DNA of 64,000 nucleotides from Pseudomonas brassicacearum (GCF_009601685.2 NZ_CP045701.2:1922001-1986000); one strand, 5' to 3'. Positions 1-7,852 are shown, counted from the stretch's first letter. Notes: generated by a model from the letters alone, not told the origin. Numbers and translations: made by a program.

Positions 1-396
1 GCCGACGCGCTCCAACAATTGCGTGGCGCGTTCGCGGGCATCCTTGCGCCCGTCCAGTTCCAGCGGCAGCATGACGTTTTCCAGTGCATTGAGGCTGTCG
101 AGCAACTGGAACGACTGGAAGACGAAACCGACATGCTCGGCGCGGATCCGCGCACGCTGGTCTTCATCCAGTGTGCTGAGGGCCTGGCCGGCGAGCGTCA
201 CCTCGCCGCTGCTGGGCAGGTCGAGGCCGGCCAGCAGGCCCAGGAGGGTGGATTTGCCGGAACCGGACGCGCCGACGATGGCCAGGCTATCGCCTTTGTT
301 CAGTTCCAGGCTGAGTTCGTGCAGGATGGTCAGTTCACCTTCCGCGCTGGAGACCACTTTGCTAAGGTCCGTCGCGGTGAGAATGCTTGAGCCCAT
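1..396 (-). CDS. ABC transporter ATP-binding protein (YbbA/LolD-like), 3' part outside window
   Basis: Only the first 132 residues are inside the window. The protein is an ABC ATPase of the MacB/LolD/YbbA class, which energises a membrane FtsX-type permease that extracts lipoproteins or envelope substrates. The Walker A motif GASGSGKST lies around residues 43-51, and the Q-loop region reads VFQSFQLLDSLNALENVMLP. Family members are about 225-235 aa, so roughly 95 residues lie beyond the left edge. The gene is divergent from tesA, as ybbA and tesA are in many gammaproteobacteria, which supports the YbbA-like reading. The ATG at 396 has no good Shine-Dalgarno upstream, and its complement overlaps the tesA ribosome-binding site. 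Confidence 0.9.
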   Translation of the reverse strand, partial: MGSSILTATDLSKVVSSAEGELTILHELSLELNKGDSLAIVGASGSGKSTLLGLLAGLDLPSSGEVTLAGQALSTLDEDQRARIRAEHVGFVFQSFQLLDSLNALENVMLPLELDGRKDARERATQLLERVG

Positions 397-406
397 GGAG
401 AATCCG

Positions 407-1012
407 ATGCGTGTGTGGTTTTTGAGTGCCGGCCTGGCCTTTATGTGCATGGCCCAGAACGCAGCGGCGGGTACAGTCCTGATCGTTGGCGATAGTATCA
501 GCGCGGCTTTCGGCCTGGATACCCGGCAAGGGTGGGTGTCGTTGCTCGAACAACGGCTCAAGGCCGAGGGTTTTGACGATAAAGTGGTCAATGCTTCCAT
601 CAGTGGCGACACCAGTGCCGGAGGTCAGGCGCGGCTGCCGGCGCTGCTTGCAGCCCATAAGCCGGACCTGGTAATCCTCGAGCTGGGCGGCAACGATGGC
701 TTGCGCGGACAGCCGCCAACACAATTGCAACAAAACCTTGCAGCGATGATCGACAGCGCCCGCGCCAGCGGTGCCCAGGTGCTTTTGCTGGGCATGCAAC
801 TGCCGCCCAATTACGGACGGCGCTACACCGAGGCCTTTACCCGGGTCTACAGCACCCTGGCCGAGGAGAAAAAGGTCCCGCTGGTGCCGTTTTTCCTCAA
901 GGACGTCGGTGGTGTCCCGACCATGATGCAGGGCGACGGATTGCACCCGTCCGTCGCGGCCCAGGGCAAGTTGCTGGAAAATGTCTGGCCGACGCTCAAA
1001 CCGCTGCTTTGA
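407..1012 (+). CDS. tesA: Arylesterase / lysophospholipase L1 (TesA, SGNH hydrolase)
   Basis: A 201-residue periplasmic SGNH-family esterase/thioesterase. The N-terminus MRVWFLSAGLAFMCMAQNAAA is a signal peptide of about 20 residues. Block I is GDSIS with the nucleophilic Ser, followed by the SGDTSAGG segment. Block III is GGND with the oxyanion Asn, and block V is DGLHP with the catalytic Asp and His near the C-terminus. It hydrolyses short-chain esters, acyl-CoA thioesters and lysophospholipids. I chose the ATG at 407 because GGAG lies six bases upstream and the signal peptide follows directly. An in-frame ATG at 395 (MENP...) has no ribosome-binding site. The start codon is only ten bases from that of the divergent ABC gene. 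Confidence 0.93.
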   Translation: MRVWFLSAGLAFMCMAQNAAAGTVLIVGDSISAAFGLDTRQGWVSLLEQRLKAEGFDDKVVNASISGDTSAGGQARLPALLAAHKPDLVILELGGNDGLRGQPPTQLQQNLAAMIDSARASGAQVLLLGMQLPPNYGRRYTEAFTRVYSTLAEEKKVPLVPFFLKDVGGVPTMMQGDGLHPSVAAQGKLLENVWPTLKPLL

Positions 1013-1068
1013 CGCTTTTCTACAGGCGGGCTTTCGGCTAATGTGGCGCCCCCGATTTGGAGCCCCCG

Positions 1069-1362
1069 ATGCCGCGTCCCGCCTGGTCCCTGTTTGCCTA
1101 CCAACTGATCGAGCCTGACGAGCAGTTGGATCTGTTCGCCTGCCAGGAAGTGCGGGTGCACCTGGTGACCCGGCAGTTGGAACTCGGTGGCTCGGCCGAC
1201 CGCACCCTCTGTGGCAGCCTGCTGCCGGCCCAACCGCGCTGGTCGAGCGTCGATCGCAAGATTTTCCAGGATCATCGCCTGTGCTCGTTGTGCCGGGCGA
1301 TCCTGGAGTCCCAGAAACGCGGCACCTCGCCAATCTGGCCGGAGCTGCGGTTCGAGCTGTAA
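1069..1362 (+). CDS. Conserved hypothetical protein, 97 aa
   Basis: A small soluble protein beginning MPRPAWSLFAYQLIEPDEQL. It has no signal peptide or membrane segment. Three cysteines are visible: FACQEV, and the pair CSLC near residues 77-80, which could bind a metal. A hypothetical gene sits at this place, between tesA and the L,D-transpeptidase gene, in P. aeruginosa as I remember it. An in-frame TTG at 1057 gives four more residues, but the ATG at 1069 is the likelier start. I do not recognise a domain and assign no function. Confidence 0.7.
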   Translation: MPRPAWSLFAYQLIEPDEQLDLFACQEVRVHLVTRQLELGGSADRTLCGSLLPAQPRWSSVDRKIFQDHRLCSLCRAILESQKRGTSPIWPELRFEL

Positions 1363-1533
1363 TCCCTCAGATTCCCGACATCTCCCACAGGGTTTGTGTC
1401 GAACCATCCATATGTGAATGCCTGAAACAATGCAGCGCATCGGACGCCTCTGTACCGCTCTCCCCGAAATAACAAGGGGCAGTGTACAATCGCCGTTTTA
1501 ATAACCCTGTTCGATCTGCGAAGGATTTCCCGG

Positions 1534-2505
1534 ATGTTGCCGCGCTTGCCTGCCGTCGCCCGCTGCCTGTCTCTTGCCGCCCTGTGTATGGCGGGCCCCG
1601 TTGCCGCACTGGAGCTGCCTCTGCCGCCGCCGGGGGAAGACATCGTTGGCCAGGTGCAGGTTATCAAGGCCAAGTACGAAGACACCTTCGCCGACCTGGG
1701 CACCACCCATGACCTGGGCTACAACGAGATGGTCGCCGCCAACCCGGGGGTCGATCCCTGGTTGCCGGGCGCCGGCACCGAGATCGTGCTGCCGACTCGC
1801 TTCATCCTGCCGCCGGGCCCGCGCGAAGGTATCGTGATCAACCTTGCCGAGTACCGTCTCTACTATTTCCCCAAGGGGCGGAACGTGGTCTACACCTTCC
1901 CGCTGGGGATCGGGCGTGAGGGCTGGGGATCGCCGATCGCCCACACCAGCATCGTCGCCAAGACGCCGAACCCGACCTGGACCCCGCCGGCATCGATCAA
2001 GGCCGAACACGCCGCCGACGGCGACCCGCTGCCCAATGTCGTGCCCGCCGGCCCGGATAACCCGCTGGGTCCTTTCAAGTTCACCCTGGGCACCCCGGGC
2101 TACCTGATCCATGGTTCGAACAAGAAGTTCGGCATCGGCATGCGGACCAGCCACGGTTGCTTCCGGATGTTCAACAACAACGTACTGGAAATGGCCGGCA
2201 TGGTGCCGGTGGGTACATCGGTGCGGATCATCAACGACCCCTACAAGCTTGGCGTGAGCGGTGGCAAGGTGTATCTGGAAGCTCATACACCGTTGGACGA
2301 CAATGGCAACCCGTCGGTGGTGGACAAGCACACCGCAGTGATCAACACGATGCTCAAGCGTGAAGACATCACCAGCAACCTGCGCATGAACTGGGACGAG
2401 GTGCGGGACGTGGTGGCGGCCGAAGATGGCATGCCGGTGGAAATCGCTGTTCCGAATACCTCGGCGTCGATGGTCATGAGCGCGCCGATCGACTTGCAGC
2501 AGTAA
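1534..2505 (+). CDS. L,D-transpeptidase (YkuD/ErfK family) with signal peptide
   Basis: A 323-residue periplasmic enzyme. Residues 1-25 form a signal peptide ending near VAA. A LysM-like segment (about 37-85, ending IVLPTRFILP) is followed by a YkuD catalytic domain (about 97-230). The signature is split: HGSNKKFGIGMRTSHGC contains the conserved His, the Ser-His pair and the nucleophilic Cys. Family members form 3-3 crosslinks in peptidoglycan or attach outer-membrane lipoproteins to it. The gene lies immediately beside oprI, convergently, with terminators between. Tethering of OprI to murein is therefore a reasonable inference but is not shown by sequence. AAGGA lies nine bases before the ATG. 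Confidence 0.92.
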   Translation: MLPRLPAVARCLSLAALCMAGPVAALELPLPPPGEDIVGQVQVIKAKYEDTFADLGTTHDLGYNEMVAANPGVDPWLPGAGTEIVLPTRFILPPGPREGIVINLAEYRLYYFPKGRNVVYTFPLGIGREGWGSPIAHTSIVAKTPNPTWTPPASIKAEHAADGDPLPNVVPAGPDNPLGPFKFTLGTPGYLIHGSNKKFGIGMRTSHGCFRMFNNNVLEMAGMVPVGTSVRIINDPYKLGVSGGKVYLEAHTPLDDNGNPSVVDKHTAVINTMLKREDITSNLRMNWDEVRDVVAAEDGMPVEIAVPNTSASMVMSAPIDLQQ

Positions 2506-2518
2506 ACGACGCGACTAC

Positions 2519-2556
2519 AACCCGTCGACGTTTCGCGATGTCGGCGGGTTTTTTAT
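2519..2556 (+). terminator. Rho-independent terminator of the L,D-transpeptidase gene
   Basis: The arms AACCCGTCGAC and GTCGGCGGGTT form a stem with one mismatch, closing on a short loop, followed by a run of T. It begins 13 bases after the stop codon. Confidence 0.75.
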
Positions 2557-2601
2557 TGCCTGGGAAAACACTGGGCAATAGCTCTCGAATCCAAAAAAAA
2601 A

Positions 2602-2623
2602 GCCGACCCAAAAATGGGTCGGC
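2602..2623 (-). terminator. Rho-independent terminator of oprI
   Basis: A perfect 9-bp stem, GCCGACCCA with TGGGTCGGC, and a 4-base loop. On the minus strand it is followed by nine T residues. It lies 23 bases after the oprI stop codon and matches the strong terminator expected for a very abundant transcript. Confidence 0.9.
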
Positions 2624-2646
2624 TCGATAACAATCCCGAAGGATTA

Positions 2647-2898
2647 TTACTTGCGGCTAGCTTTTTCCAGCATGCGCAGAGCACGCTCGTTAGCTTCGTC
2701 AGCAGTCTGTTGTGCTTTTTGAGCAGCAGCCAGAGCTTCATCAGCTTTACGGTAAGCTTCGTCTGCACGAGCTTGGGAGCGAGCTGCTGCGTCTTCGGTA
2801 GCAGTCAGACGTGCTTCGGTTTCTTTCGATGCGCTGCTGCAACCGGTAGCCAGAACTGCGGCCAGGGCCAGAGCAGAGAATTTCAGAACGTTGTTCAT
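2647..2898 (-). CDS. oprI: Major outer-membrane lipoprotein OprI
   Basis: An 83-residue Braun-type lipoprotein. [20 protein letters not shown] is a lipoprotein signal with the lipobox ATGC, so the lipidated Cys is residue 20. The mature part is a continuous heptad-patterned helix rich in Ala, Glu and Lys ([20 protein letters not shown] and onward) ending EKASRK, whose terminal Lys is the usual peptidoglycan attachment residue. It anchors the outer membrane to murein as a trimeric coiled coil. AAGGGG lies seven bases before the ATG. An upstream in-frame codon would extend the protein by seven residues (MSLKGNT), which is less likely because it would spoil the signal peptide. Confidence 0.97.
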   Translation of the reverse strand: MNNVLKFSALALAAVLATGCSSASKETEARLTATEDAAARSQARADEAYRKADEALAAAQKAQQTADEANERALRMLEKASRK

Positions 2899-2964
2899 CG
2901 TGTTCCCCTTCAAGGACATTCTATTAGTGACTCTCTCCCCAGACTGAGGAGTTAGCCGGCGTAC

Positions 2965-2992
2965 ATACTACCCATTACTTGTAGTAAGTAAA
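2965..2992 (-). promoter_or_regulatory. Candidate sigma70 promoter of oprI
   Basis: On the minus strand TTTACT (2992-2987) and TAGTAT (2970-2965) are separated by 16 bases. This leaves a leader of about 60 bases before the oprI start codon. It is the best -35/-10 pair in the upstream region and was assigned by eye. Confidence 0.5.
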
Positions 2993-3535
2993 CTGACGTA
3001 GCGCAAGAAGCAAAAAAATTCTAGGCGGTGATTCTTTTTCGGGCAACTTTTCCAAGGGGTGTTTAAAAAATATACAGCCCAAAGCCCTTGGCTGGAGCGC
3101 GTCAACGACAAAAAGTTCCGTAGTGACAGAGAACTCCGGCAGCCCTCGCTAACGTCGTTGTTTATTGATTCGCCTACACTTTTGTACATTTTTTGTGCAA
3201 CGCCCCAGGCATCTTTTATTGGTATTGGCGGTGACTTTAACTACGCGCGCTCGTCTCAAGACTCAACAACTGGCGATGTTCAGCTATTGCACCGTGACCG
3301 ATTGCAGCGCGACGATGGCGCTCAATCGATAAACCCGAGGAGGTTTACCCCCTTCGATGACAGGCGTGCCTTGAGCATTTACGTCATTGGTGCCTACTAT
3401 TCACGACGTGCTCGGGTTTGAGCGGATCGGTTTTGGCGCTCGGTGACCAGGAAGGCACGGGGTGGCGTAGATGTTCCTTCGCCGGAAAAACATCGGTAAG
3501 GTAGGGGTCGGCATTCAGACCCGCGAGGAGTAGTG
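2993..3535. other. Long intergenic region between oprI and the GNAT gene
   Basis: About 540 bases with no convincing gene. The oprI-proximal part is AT-rich, as expected for promoter DNA. Nearer the GNAT gene, an AAACC/GGTTT hairpin at about 3332-3346 overlaps a strong Shine-Dalgarno-like GAGGAGG (3337-3343), followed by a five-codon reading frame at 3357-3374. Reading frames through the region have poor codon use and no recognisable protein. It may hold a long leader or a small RNA, but I cannot show either. Confidence 0.4.
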
Positions 3536-3817
3536 ATGAGCGAGGCGGTTACCATCCACCATGACCAGGCTGGTCATCAGTTCGAGACCAATGTGGACGG
3601 TCATCGTGCCTATCTGACCTATATGGACCTGGGCAAGCAGACCCTGGATATCTATCGCACCTTCGTGCCCAACGCCTTGCGCGGCCGGGGCATCGCGGCG
3701 GCGTTGACCGAACGGGCGCTGCAGTACGCCGAAGAAATGGGCTACACGGTGATCCCGTCCTGCTCCTACGTGGAGCGTTACATGGAGCGCCACCAGCGGC
3801 ACGCGGCGAAACTCTGA
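3536..3817 (+). CDS. GNAT-family N-acetyltransferase (YjdJ-type, short)
   Basis: A 93-residue single-domain protein. The segment FVPNALRGRGIAAALTERAL contains the acetyl-CoA pyrophosphate loop of GNAT enzymes (R-G-R-G-I-A). It is followed by the end helix and VIPSCSYVERYMERH, which is typical of the small NATD1/YjdJ group. Substrate is unknown. GAGGAG ends five bases before the ATG at 3536; a GTG at 3533 is possible but less favoured. The gene stands alone with a terminator behind it. Confidence 0.88.
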   Translation: MSEAVTIHHDQAGHQFETNVDGHRAYLTYMDLGKQTLDIYRTFVPNALRGRGIAAALTERALQYAEEMGYTVIPSCSYVERYMERHQRHAAKL

Positions 3818-3835
3818 GAAAACGGATTCCCAATA

Positions 3836-3869
3836 AAAACGCCGGACTTTTCAGTCCGGCGTTTTTTTA
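3836..3869. terminator. Bidirectional terminator behind the GNAT gene
   Basis: GCCGGACT (3841-3848) pairs perfectly with AGTCCGGC (3853-3860) around a 4-base loop. It has AAAAAC on the left and GTTTTTTTA on the right. It can therefore terminate in both directions between the GNAT gene and aroG. Confidence 0.85.
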
Positions 3870-3884
3870 TGCTTTGAGCAGAGC

Positions 3885-3992
3885 AAAAGATCGCAGGCTT
3901 CGCCAGCTCCTACATCCCCGCTCCAAATATATGTAGGAACCGCGTAGGAGCTGTGTAGGAGCTGTCGAGTGCAACGAGGCTGCGATCTTTTT
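3885..3992. repeat. Composite repeat, type B (GTAGGAGCTG...GATCGCAGCCTCG), copy 1
   Basis: An inverted pair. The left arm, AAAGATCGCAGGCTTCGCC followed by AGCTCCTACA, faces a right arm of GTAGGAGCTG and CGAGGCTGCGATCTTT. The terminal GTAGGAGCTG is present twice in tandem at 3953-3964. The element runs into the aroG stop codon. The same family recurs at about 11755, 31994, 41281, 56625 and 62691. Confidence 0.75.
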
Positions 3993-5068
3993 TAACCGCG
4001 CTGCCGCTTCGGCAATACATCCTTGAGCTTGGCATGCATGCTGCGCAGCGTATTCTCGGTCGCGCTCCAGTCGATGCAGGCATCGGTGATGGAGACACCG
4101 TACTTCAAGTCGGCGAGGTCTTTCGGGATCGCCTGGCAGCCCCAATTCAAGTGACTTTCGACCATCAGGCCGATAATCGACTGGTTGCCTTCCAGGATCT
4201 GGTTGGCCACGTTCTCCATCACCAGCGGTTGCAGCGCTGGGTCCTTGTTGGAGTTGGCGTGGCTGCAGTCGACCATGATGTTCGGCTTGATCTTGGCTTT
4301 GTTCAGCGCCTGTTCACACAGCGCGACGCTGACCGAATCGTAGTTCGGCTTGCCGTTGCCACCGCGCAACACCACGTGACCGTAGGCGTTGCCCTTGGTG
4401 GTGACGATCGACACGCCACCTTCCTGGTTGATGCCCAGGAAACGGTGCGGGCTGGAGACCGATTGCAAGGCGTTGATCGCCACGGTGAGGCCACCGTCGG
4501 TGCCGTTCTTGAAGCCCACTGCCGACGACAGGCCGGAGGCCATTTCGCGGTGGGTCTGGGATTCGGTGGTGCGCGCGCCGATGGCCGACCAGCTGATCAG
4601 GTCCTGCAGGTATTGCGGCGAGATCGGGTCCAGGGCTTCGGTCGCGGTGGGCAGGCCCATTTCTGCCAGGTCCAGCAGCAACTGGCGACCGATGTGCAAG
4701 CCGTCCTGGATCTTGAAGGAGTCGTCCAGGTACGGATCGTTGATCAGGCCTTTCCAGCCGACGGTAGTCCGCGGCTTCTCGAAATACACCCGCATGACCA
4801 GGTACAGGGTGTCGGACACTTCCGCGGCCAACACTTTCAGGCGCTCGGCGTACTCGTGGGCGGCCTTGATGTCATGGATCGAGCAGGGCCCGATGACCAC
4901 GAACAGGCGATGATCGGTGCCGTCCAGGATGTTGCGGATGACTTCGCGGCCCTTGGTCACGGTGCGCAGGGCAGCGTCGCTCAGGGGGATATCGCGCTTG
5001 AGCTGGTCAGGCGTGATGAGGGTCTCGTTGGAGGCGACGTTAAGGTCGTTGATCGGTAAATCAGCCAT
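3992..5068 (-). CDS. aroG: 3-deoxy-7-phosphoheptulonate synthase, class I (AroF/G/H type)
   Basis: A 358-residue enzyme of the first shikimate step, condensing phosphoenolpyruvate and erythrose 4-phosphate to DAHP in the cytoplasm. Class I hallmarks are VIGPCSIHD near residue 58-66, KPRTTVGWKGLINDP, ATEALDPISPQY, IGARTTESQTHREMASGLS, and the metal-binding DCSHANSNK. Length matches E. coli AroG (350 aa). Which aromatic amino acid inhibits it cannot be read safely here, so the G designation is by convention. The ATG at 5068 begins MADLPINDLNV. A second, unrelated class II DAHP synthase lies at 17676-19022. Confidence 0.93.
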   Translation of the reverse strand: MADLPINDLNVASNETLITPDQLKRDIPLSDAALRTVTKGREVIRNILDGTDHRLFVVIGPCSIHDIKAAHEYAERLKVLAAEVSDTLYLVMRVYFEKPRTTVGWKGLINDPYLDDSFKIQDGLHIGRQLLLDLAEMGLPTATEALDPISPQYLQDLISWSAIGARTTESQTHREMASGLSSAVGFKNGTDGGLTVAINALQSVSSPHRFLGINQEGGVSIVTTKGNAYGHVVLRGGNGKPNYDSVSVALCEQALNKAKIKPNIMVDCSHANSNKDPALQPLVMENVANQILEGNQSIIGLMVESHLNWGCQAIPKDLADLKYGVSITDACIDWSATENTLRSMHAKLKDVLPKRQRG

Positions 5069-5336
5069 CGTGTTACTCGTCAGGTCACGGGTGCCGGCCG
5101 CCAGCGATCCCCGCGCGGCGGTGCACAGCGGATTTTAAGCGCGTCGGGGAGCCGAACCTTAGCGCGTTACGAGGTGGCTCGACAATGGGCTGGTATGGGT
5201 TTAATGCCCTATAGACTGGGGAAAAGGCCTTGGAGATGGCTCTACAGCAGATTCGTGAACAGATGTAATGAAGATTGCATGCCATGGCGCTCGCGCTGAT
5301 AGTGTGCAGGGGCCGTTTACCAGAGGAGTTGCAAAG

Positions 5337-6290
5337 ATGCAGGCAGGCGTTAAACCGCGGATCGGGATGATCGGCACCGGGGCGATCGGTGGGTTCTACG
5401 GCGTGATGCTGGCGCGTGCCGGTTTTGACGTGCACTTTCTACTGCGCAGCGAGTTTGCTGCCGTGACCGAAGCCGGCTTGCGAATCGACAGTGCGGTTCA
5501 CGGTGCGCTGGCCCTCAACCCCGTCCAGGCGTATCGCTCGGCGGCTGACATGCCACCCTGCGACTGGCTGCTGGTCGGCGCCAAGACCACCAGCAATGCC
5601 GAACTGGCCCCGGCCATTATCCAGGCTGCCGCTGACGGTGCGAAAATCCTGCTGCTGCAGAACGGCCTGGATGTCGAAGACGATCTTCGACCTTTGCTGC
5701 CCGATTCGTTGCACCTGTTAGGGGGGCTGTGCCTGATCTGCGTGCATCGCGTCGGCCCTGGTGTCATTGCCCACCAGGCCCTCGGCGCGGTCAACATCGG
5801 TTACCACAGTGGTCCTTGCGCCGATCATGCACAACGCATGGAAATCGTCGAAGAGGCGGCGACGTTGTTCCGCAGCGCCGCTATCGACGCCCAGGCCATG
5901 CCTGGCCTGCAACAGGCCCGTTGGCAGAAGTTGGTGTGGAATGTGCCGTACAACGGTCTTTCGGTTCTGTTGGGCGCCAGTACCACGCCGTTGATGGCCA
6001 ACGACCATAGCCGCGAATTGATCCGGGCACTGATGGAGGAGGTGGTCCGCGGTGCGCAAGCCTGCGGGCATCACATCGCGCCGGGTTATGCCGAGTATCT
6101 GTTCACGATGACCGAGAAGATGCCCGACTACTGGCCCAGCATGTACCACGATTATTCCCACAAGCGTGCGCTGGAGCTGGACGCGATCTACGGCCGGCCA
6201 TTGGCGGCGGCGAAAGCGGCGGGGTGTGAGCTGCCGAAAATCGAAGCCTTGTACCAGGCGTTGGCGTTCGTGGACCGATATAACCGCTGA
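5337..6290 (+). CDS. Putative 2-dehydropantoate 2-reductase (PanE/ApbA family)
   Basis: A 317-residue NADPH-dependent reductase family member. An N-terminal Rossmann motif GTGAIGGFYG lies near residues 11-20 and is followed by KTTSNAEL with a conserved Lys. The C-terminal ApbA_C domain contains RWQKLVWNVPYNGLS, with the candidate catalytic Lys, and PSMYHDYSHKRALELDAIYG. True PanE makes pantoate for coenzyme A, but pseudomonads carry several paralogues, so the substrate is uncertain. AGAGGAG lies eight bases before the ATG at 5337. The next gene begins 22 bases downstream and is probably cotranscribed. Confidence 0.85.
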   Translation: MQAGVKPRIGMIGTGAIGGFYGVMLARAGFDVHFLLRSEFAAVTEAGLRIDSAVHGALALNPVQAYRSAADMPPCDWLLVGAKTTSNAELAPAIIQAAADGAKILLLQNGLDVEDDLRPLLPDSLHLLGGLCLICVHRVGPGVIAHQALGAVNIGYHSGPCADHAQRMEIVEEAATLFRSAAIDAQAMPGLQQARWQKLVWNVPYNGLSVLLGASTTPLMANDHSRELIRALMEEVVRGAQACGHHIAPGYAEYLFTMTEKMPDYWPSMYHDYSHKRALELDAIYGRPLAAAKAAGCELPKIEALYQALAFVDRYNR

Positions 6291-6312
6291 GCAGGCGAAA
6301 GGGGGGAGCGGT

Positions 6313-7218
6313 ATGGCAAACAACATCGACGATAAACTGGTGCTGGCGATTTCGTCGCGGGCGCTGTTCGACCTGAGGGAAAGTCACAAGGTGTACCTGT
6401 CGAGTGGCGTCGAAGCCTACCGGCAATACCAGATCGAGCATGAAGACGAAGTGCTTGCCCCCGGTGATGCGTTCGCCCTGGTGCAAAAGCTGCTGAACCT
6501 CAACGAGCACCTGGGTCGTGCCCGGGTCGAGGTGATCCTGGTCTCGCGCAACAGTGCCGACACCGGTCTTCGAGTGTTCAACTCGATTCATCATTATGGG
6601 CTGGCGATCTCGCGCGCCGCCTTCGTGGGCGGCCGCAGTCCCTACCCGTACCTCAAGGCGTTCGGTTGCGATCTCTTTTTGTCTACCCACGCTGAAGACG
6701 TGCGCAGCGCCCTGGACGCCGGCTTTGCCGCCGCGACCATCCTGTCGGGCGGTGCCAGTCGCGCGGCCAGCGAGGAACTGCGCATTGCCTTCGACGGCGA
6801 TGCCGTGCTGTTTTCCGATGAATCGGAGCGCGTCTATCAGGCCGATGGGTTGGAAGCCTTCCAGGCCAGCGAACGACAGGCCGCCCGCGAGCCGTTGCGA
6901 GGCGGGCCGTTCAAGGGGTTCCTGGCGGCGCTCAATGCACTGCAGCGCGAGTTTCCCGAAGACGCCTGCCCCATTCGTACGGCGCTGGTGACGGCCCGTT
7001 CGGCACCGGCCCACGAGCGGGTCATCCGGACCTTGCGTGAGTGGGATATTCGCCTGGACGAATCGTTGTTCCTGGGCGGCCTGACCAAATCGGCCTTCCT
7101 CGAAGCGTTCGCCGCCGATGTTTTTTTCGATGACCAGACCGGCCATTGCGAACTGGCCCGAGAGGTGGTCGCCACCGGACATGTGCCCCACGGTATCAGT
7201 AACGAAATGAAGCCCTGA
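6313..7218 (+). CDS. Cytosolic 5'-nucleotidase (NT5C1-like, 5'-nucleotidase family)
   Basis: A 301-residue protein of the bacterial 5'-nucleotidase family related to eukaryotic cytosolic nucleotidase 1A. Visible features are LVLAISSRALFDL at the N-terminus, EVILVSRNSADTGLRVFNSI, FVGGRSPYPYLKAF, LFLSTHAEDVRSAL, and IAFDGDAVLFSDESE, the HAD-like aspartate motif. It probably dephosphorylates nucleoside monophosphates. The first HAD aspartate is replaced in this group (ISSRALFDL), so the catalytic details are inferred. GGGGAGCGGT precedes the ATG. It follows the PanE-like gene by 22 bases. Confidence 0.85.
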   Translation: MANNIDDKLVLAISSRALFDLRESHKVYLSSGVEAYRQYQIEHEDEVLAPGDAFALVQKLLNLNEHLGRARVEVILVSRNSADTGLRVFNSIHHYGLAISRAAFVGGRSPYPYLKAFGCDLFLSTHAEDVRSALDAGFAAATILSGGASRAASEELRIAFDGDAVLFSDESERVYQADGLEAFQASERQAAREPLRGGPFKGFLAALNALQREFPEDACPIRTALVTARSAPAHERVIRTLREWDIRLDESLFLGGLTKSAFLEAFAADVFFDDQTGHCELAREVVATGHVPHGISNEMKP

Positions 7219-7314
7219 CTGCCTCAGGTCCGGGACGTCAAGCCGCACGTCGCAGTCTCCAAGGCGCTGCTAAGCTGAATCAATCTCCGCCATTTTGGCA
7301 CGCGAGGAGGTCAC

Positions 7315-7815
7315 ATGATTCGTTCGATGCTGTACGCCACAGACCTGGGCCTGTACGCCCCTTATGTGATGCAGCATGCCTTGGCGTTAGCACGGACGTT
7401 TGAAGCCGAGTTGTATGTGGTGCATGCGGTAGAACCGATGGGGCTGTTCGCCGAGTCGGTGTTGCAAAGCTATCTCGACGAGCAGGCGCTGAACGAATTT
7501 CATCGTCAAGGTCTGAATACGGTGATGGCCAATATCGAACAGCGAGTGCTCGACAGTTTCCGCGAGGAATTGGGAGAGGGGCAGCAGGATTTGCAACTGA
7601 TCAAGTCGGTCAGGGTGTACCAGGGCGATCCTTCCCAGGTCATCCTGGAGCAGGCTGCGAAACTCTCTGTCGACTTGCTGATCGTAGGCAGTCATTGCCA
7701 AGGGGCAAGCGGTGAAACTCCCTTGGGCAGGACCGCTGCACGGGTATTGCAGTTATCCCGGGTGCCGGTCTACCTGGTGCCGCTGGTACAGCGCCGACGC
7801 CAGGGAGAGGCTTGA
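7315..7815 (+). CDS. Universal stress protein (UspA family)
   Basis: A 166-residue single Usp domain. The N-terminal strand MIRSMLYATDLGLYAPYVMQ contains the usual Asp. The C-terminal ATP-binding signature is present as GSHCQGASGETPLGRTAARV, followed by VPVYLVPLV, which fits G-2X-G-9X-G(S/T). An insertion between strands 2 and 4 makes it longer than the 140-150 aa norm. It is expected to bind ATP in the cytoplasm under stress. AGGAGG lies six bases before the ATG, so translation should be strong. Confidence 0.9.
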   Translation: MIRSMLYATDLGLYAPYVMQHALALARTFEAELYVVHAVEPMGLFAESVLQSYLDEQALNEFHRQGLNTVMANIEQRVLDSFREELGEGQQDLQLIKSVRVYQGDPSQVILEQAAKLSVDLLIVGSHCQGASGETPLGRTAARVLQLSRVPVYLVPLVQRRRQGEA

Positions 7816-7852
7816 GGCTAAATGGTGGCTTTTATAAAAAGTTCTAGATATA

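Noticed and set aside
362..1333. A 323-codon minus-strand frame over tesA and the following gene
   Set aside because: It spans two well-supported plus-strand genes and is only their shadow.
2968..3189. A 73-codon minus frame upstream of oprI
   Set aside because: It lies over the oprI promoter region, with AT-rich codons unlike its neighbours.
3059..3421. A 120-codon plus frame in the oprI-GNAT intergenic region
   Set aside because: It has atypical codon use, no ribosome-binding site and no similarity. It crosses the likely leader.
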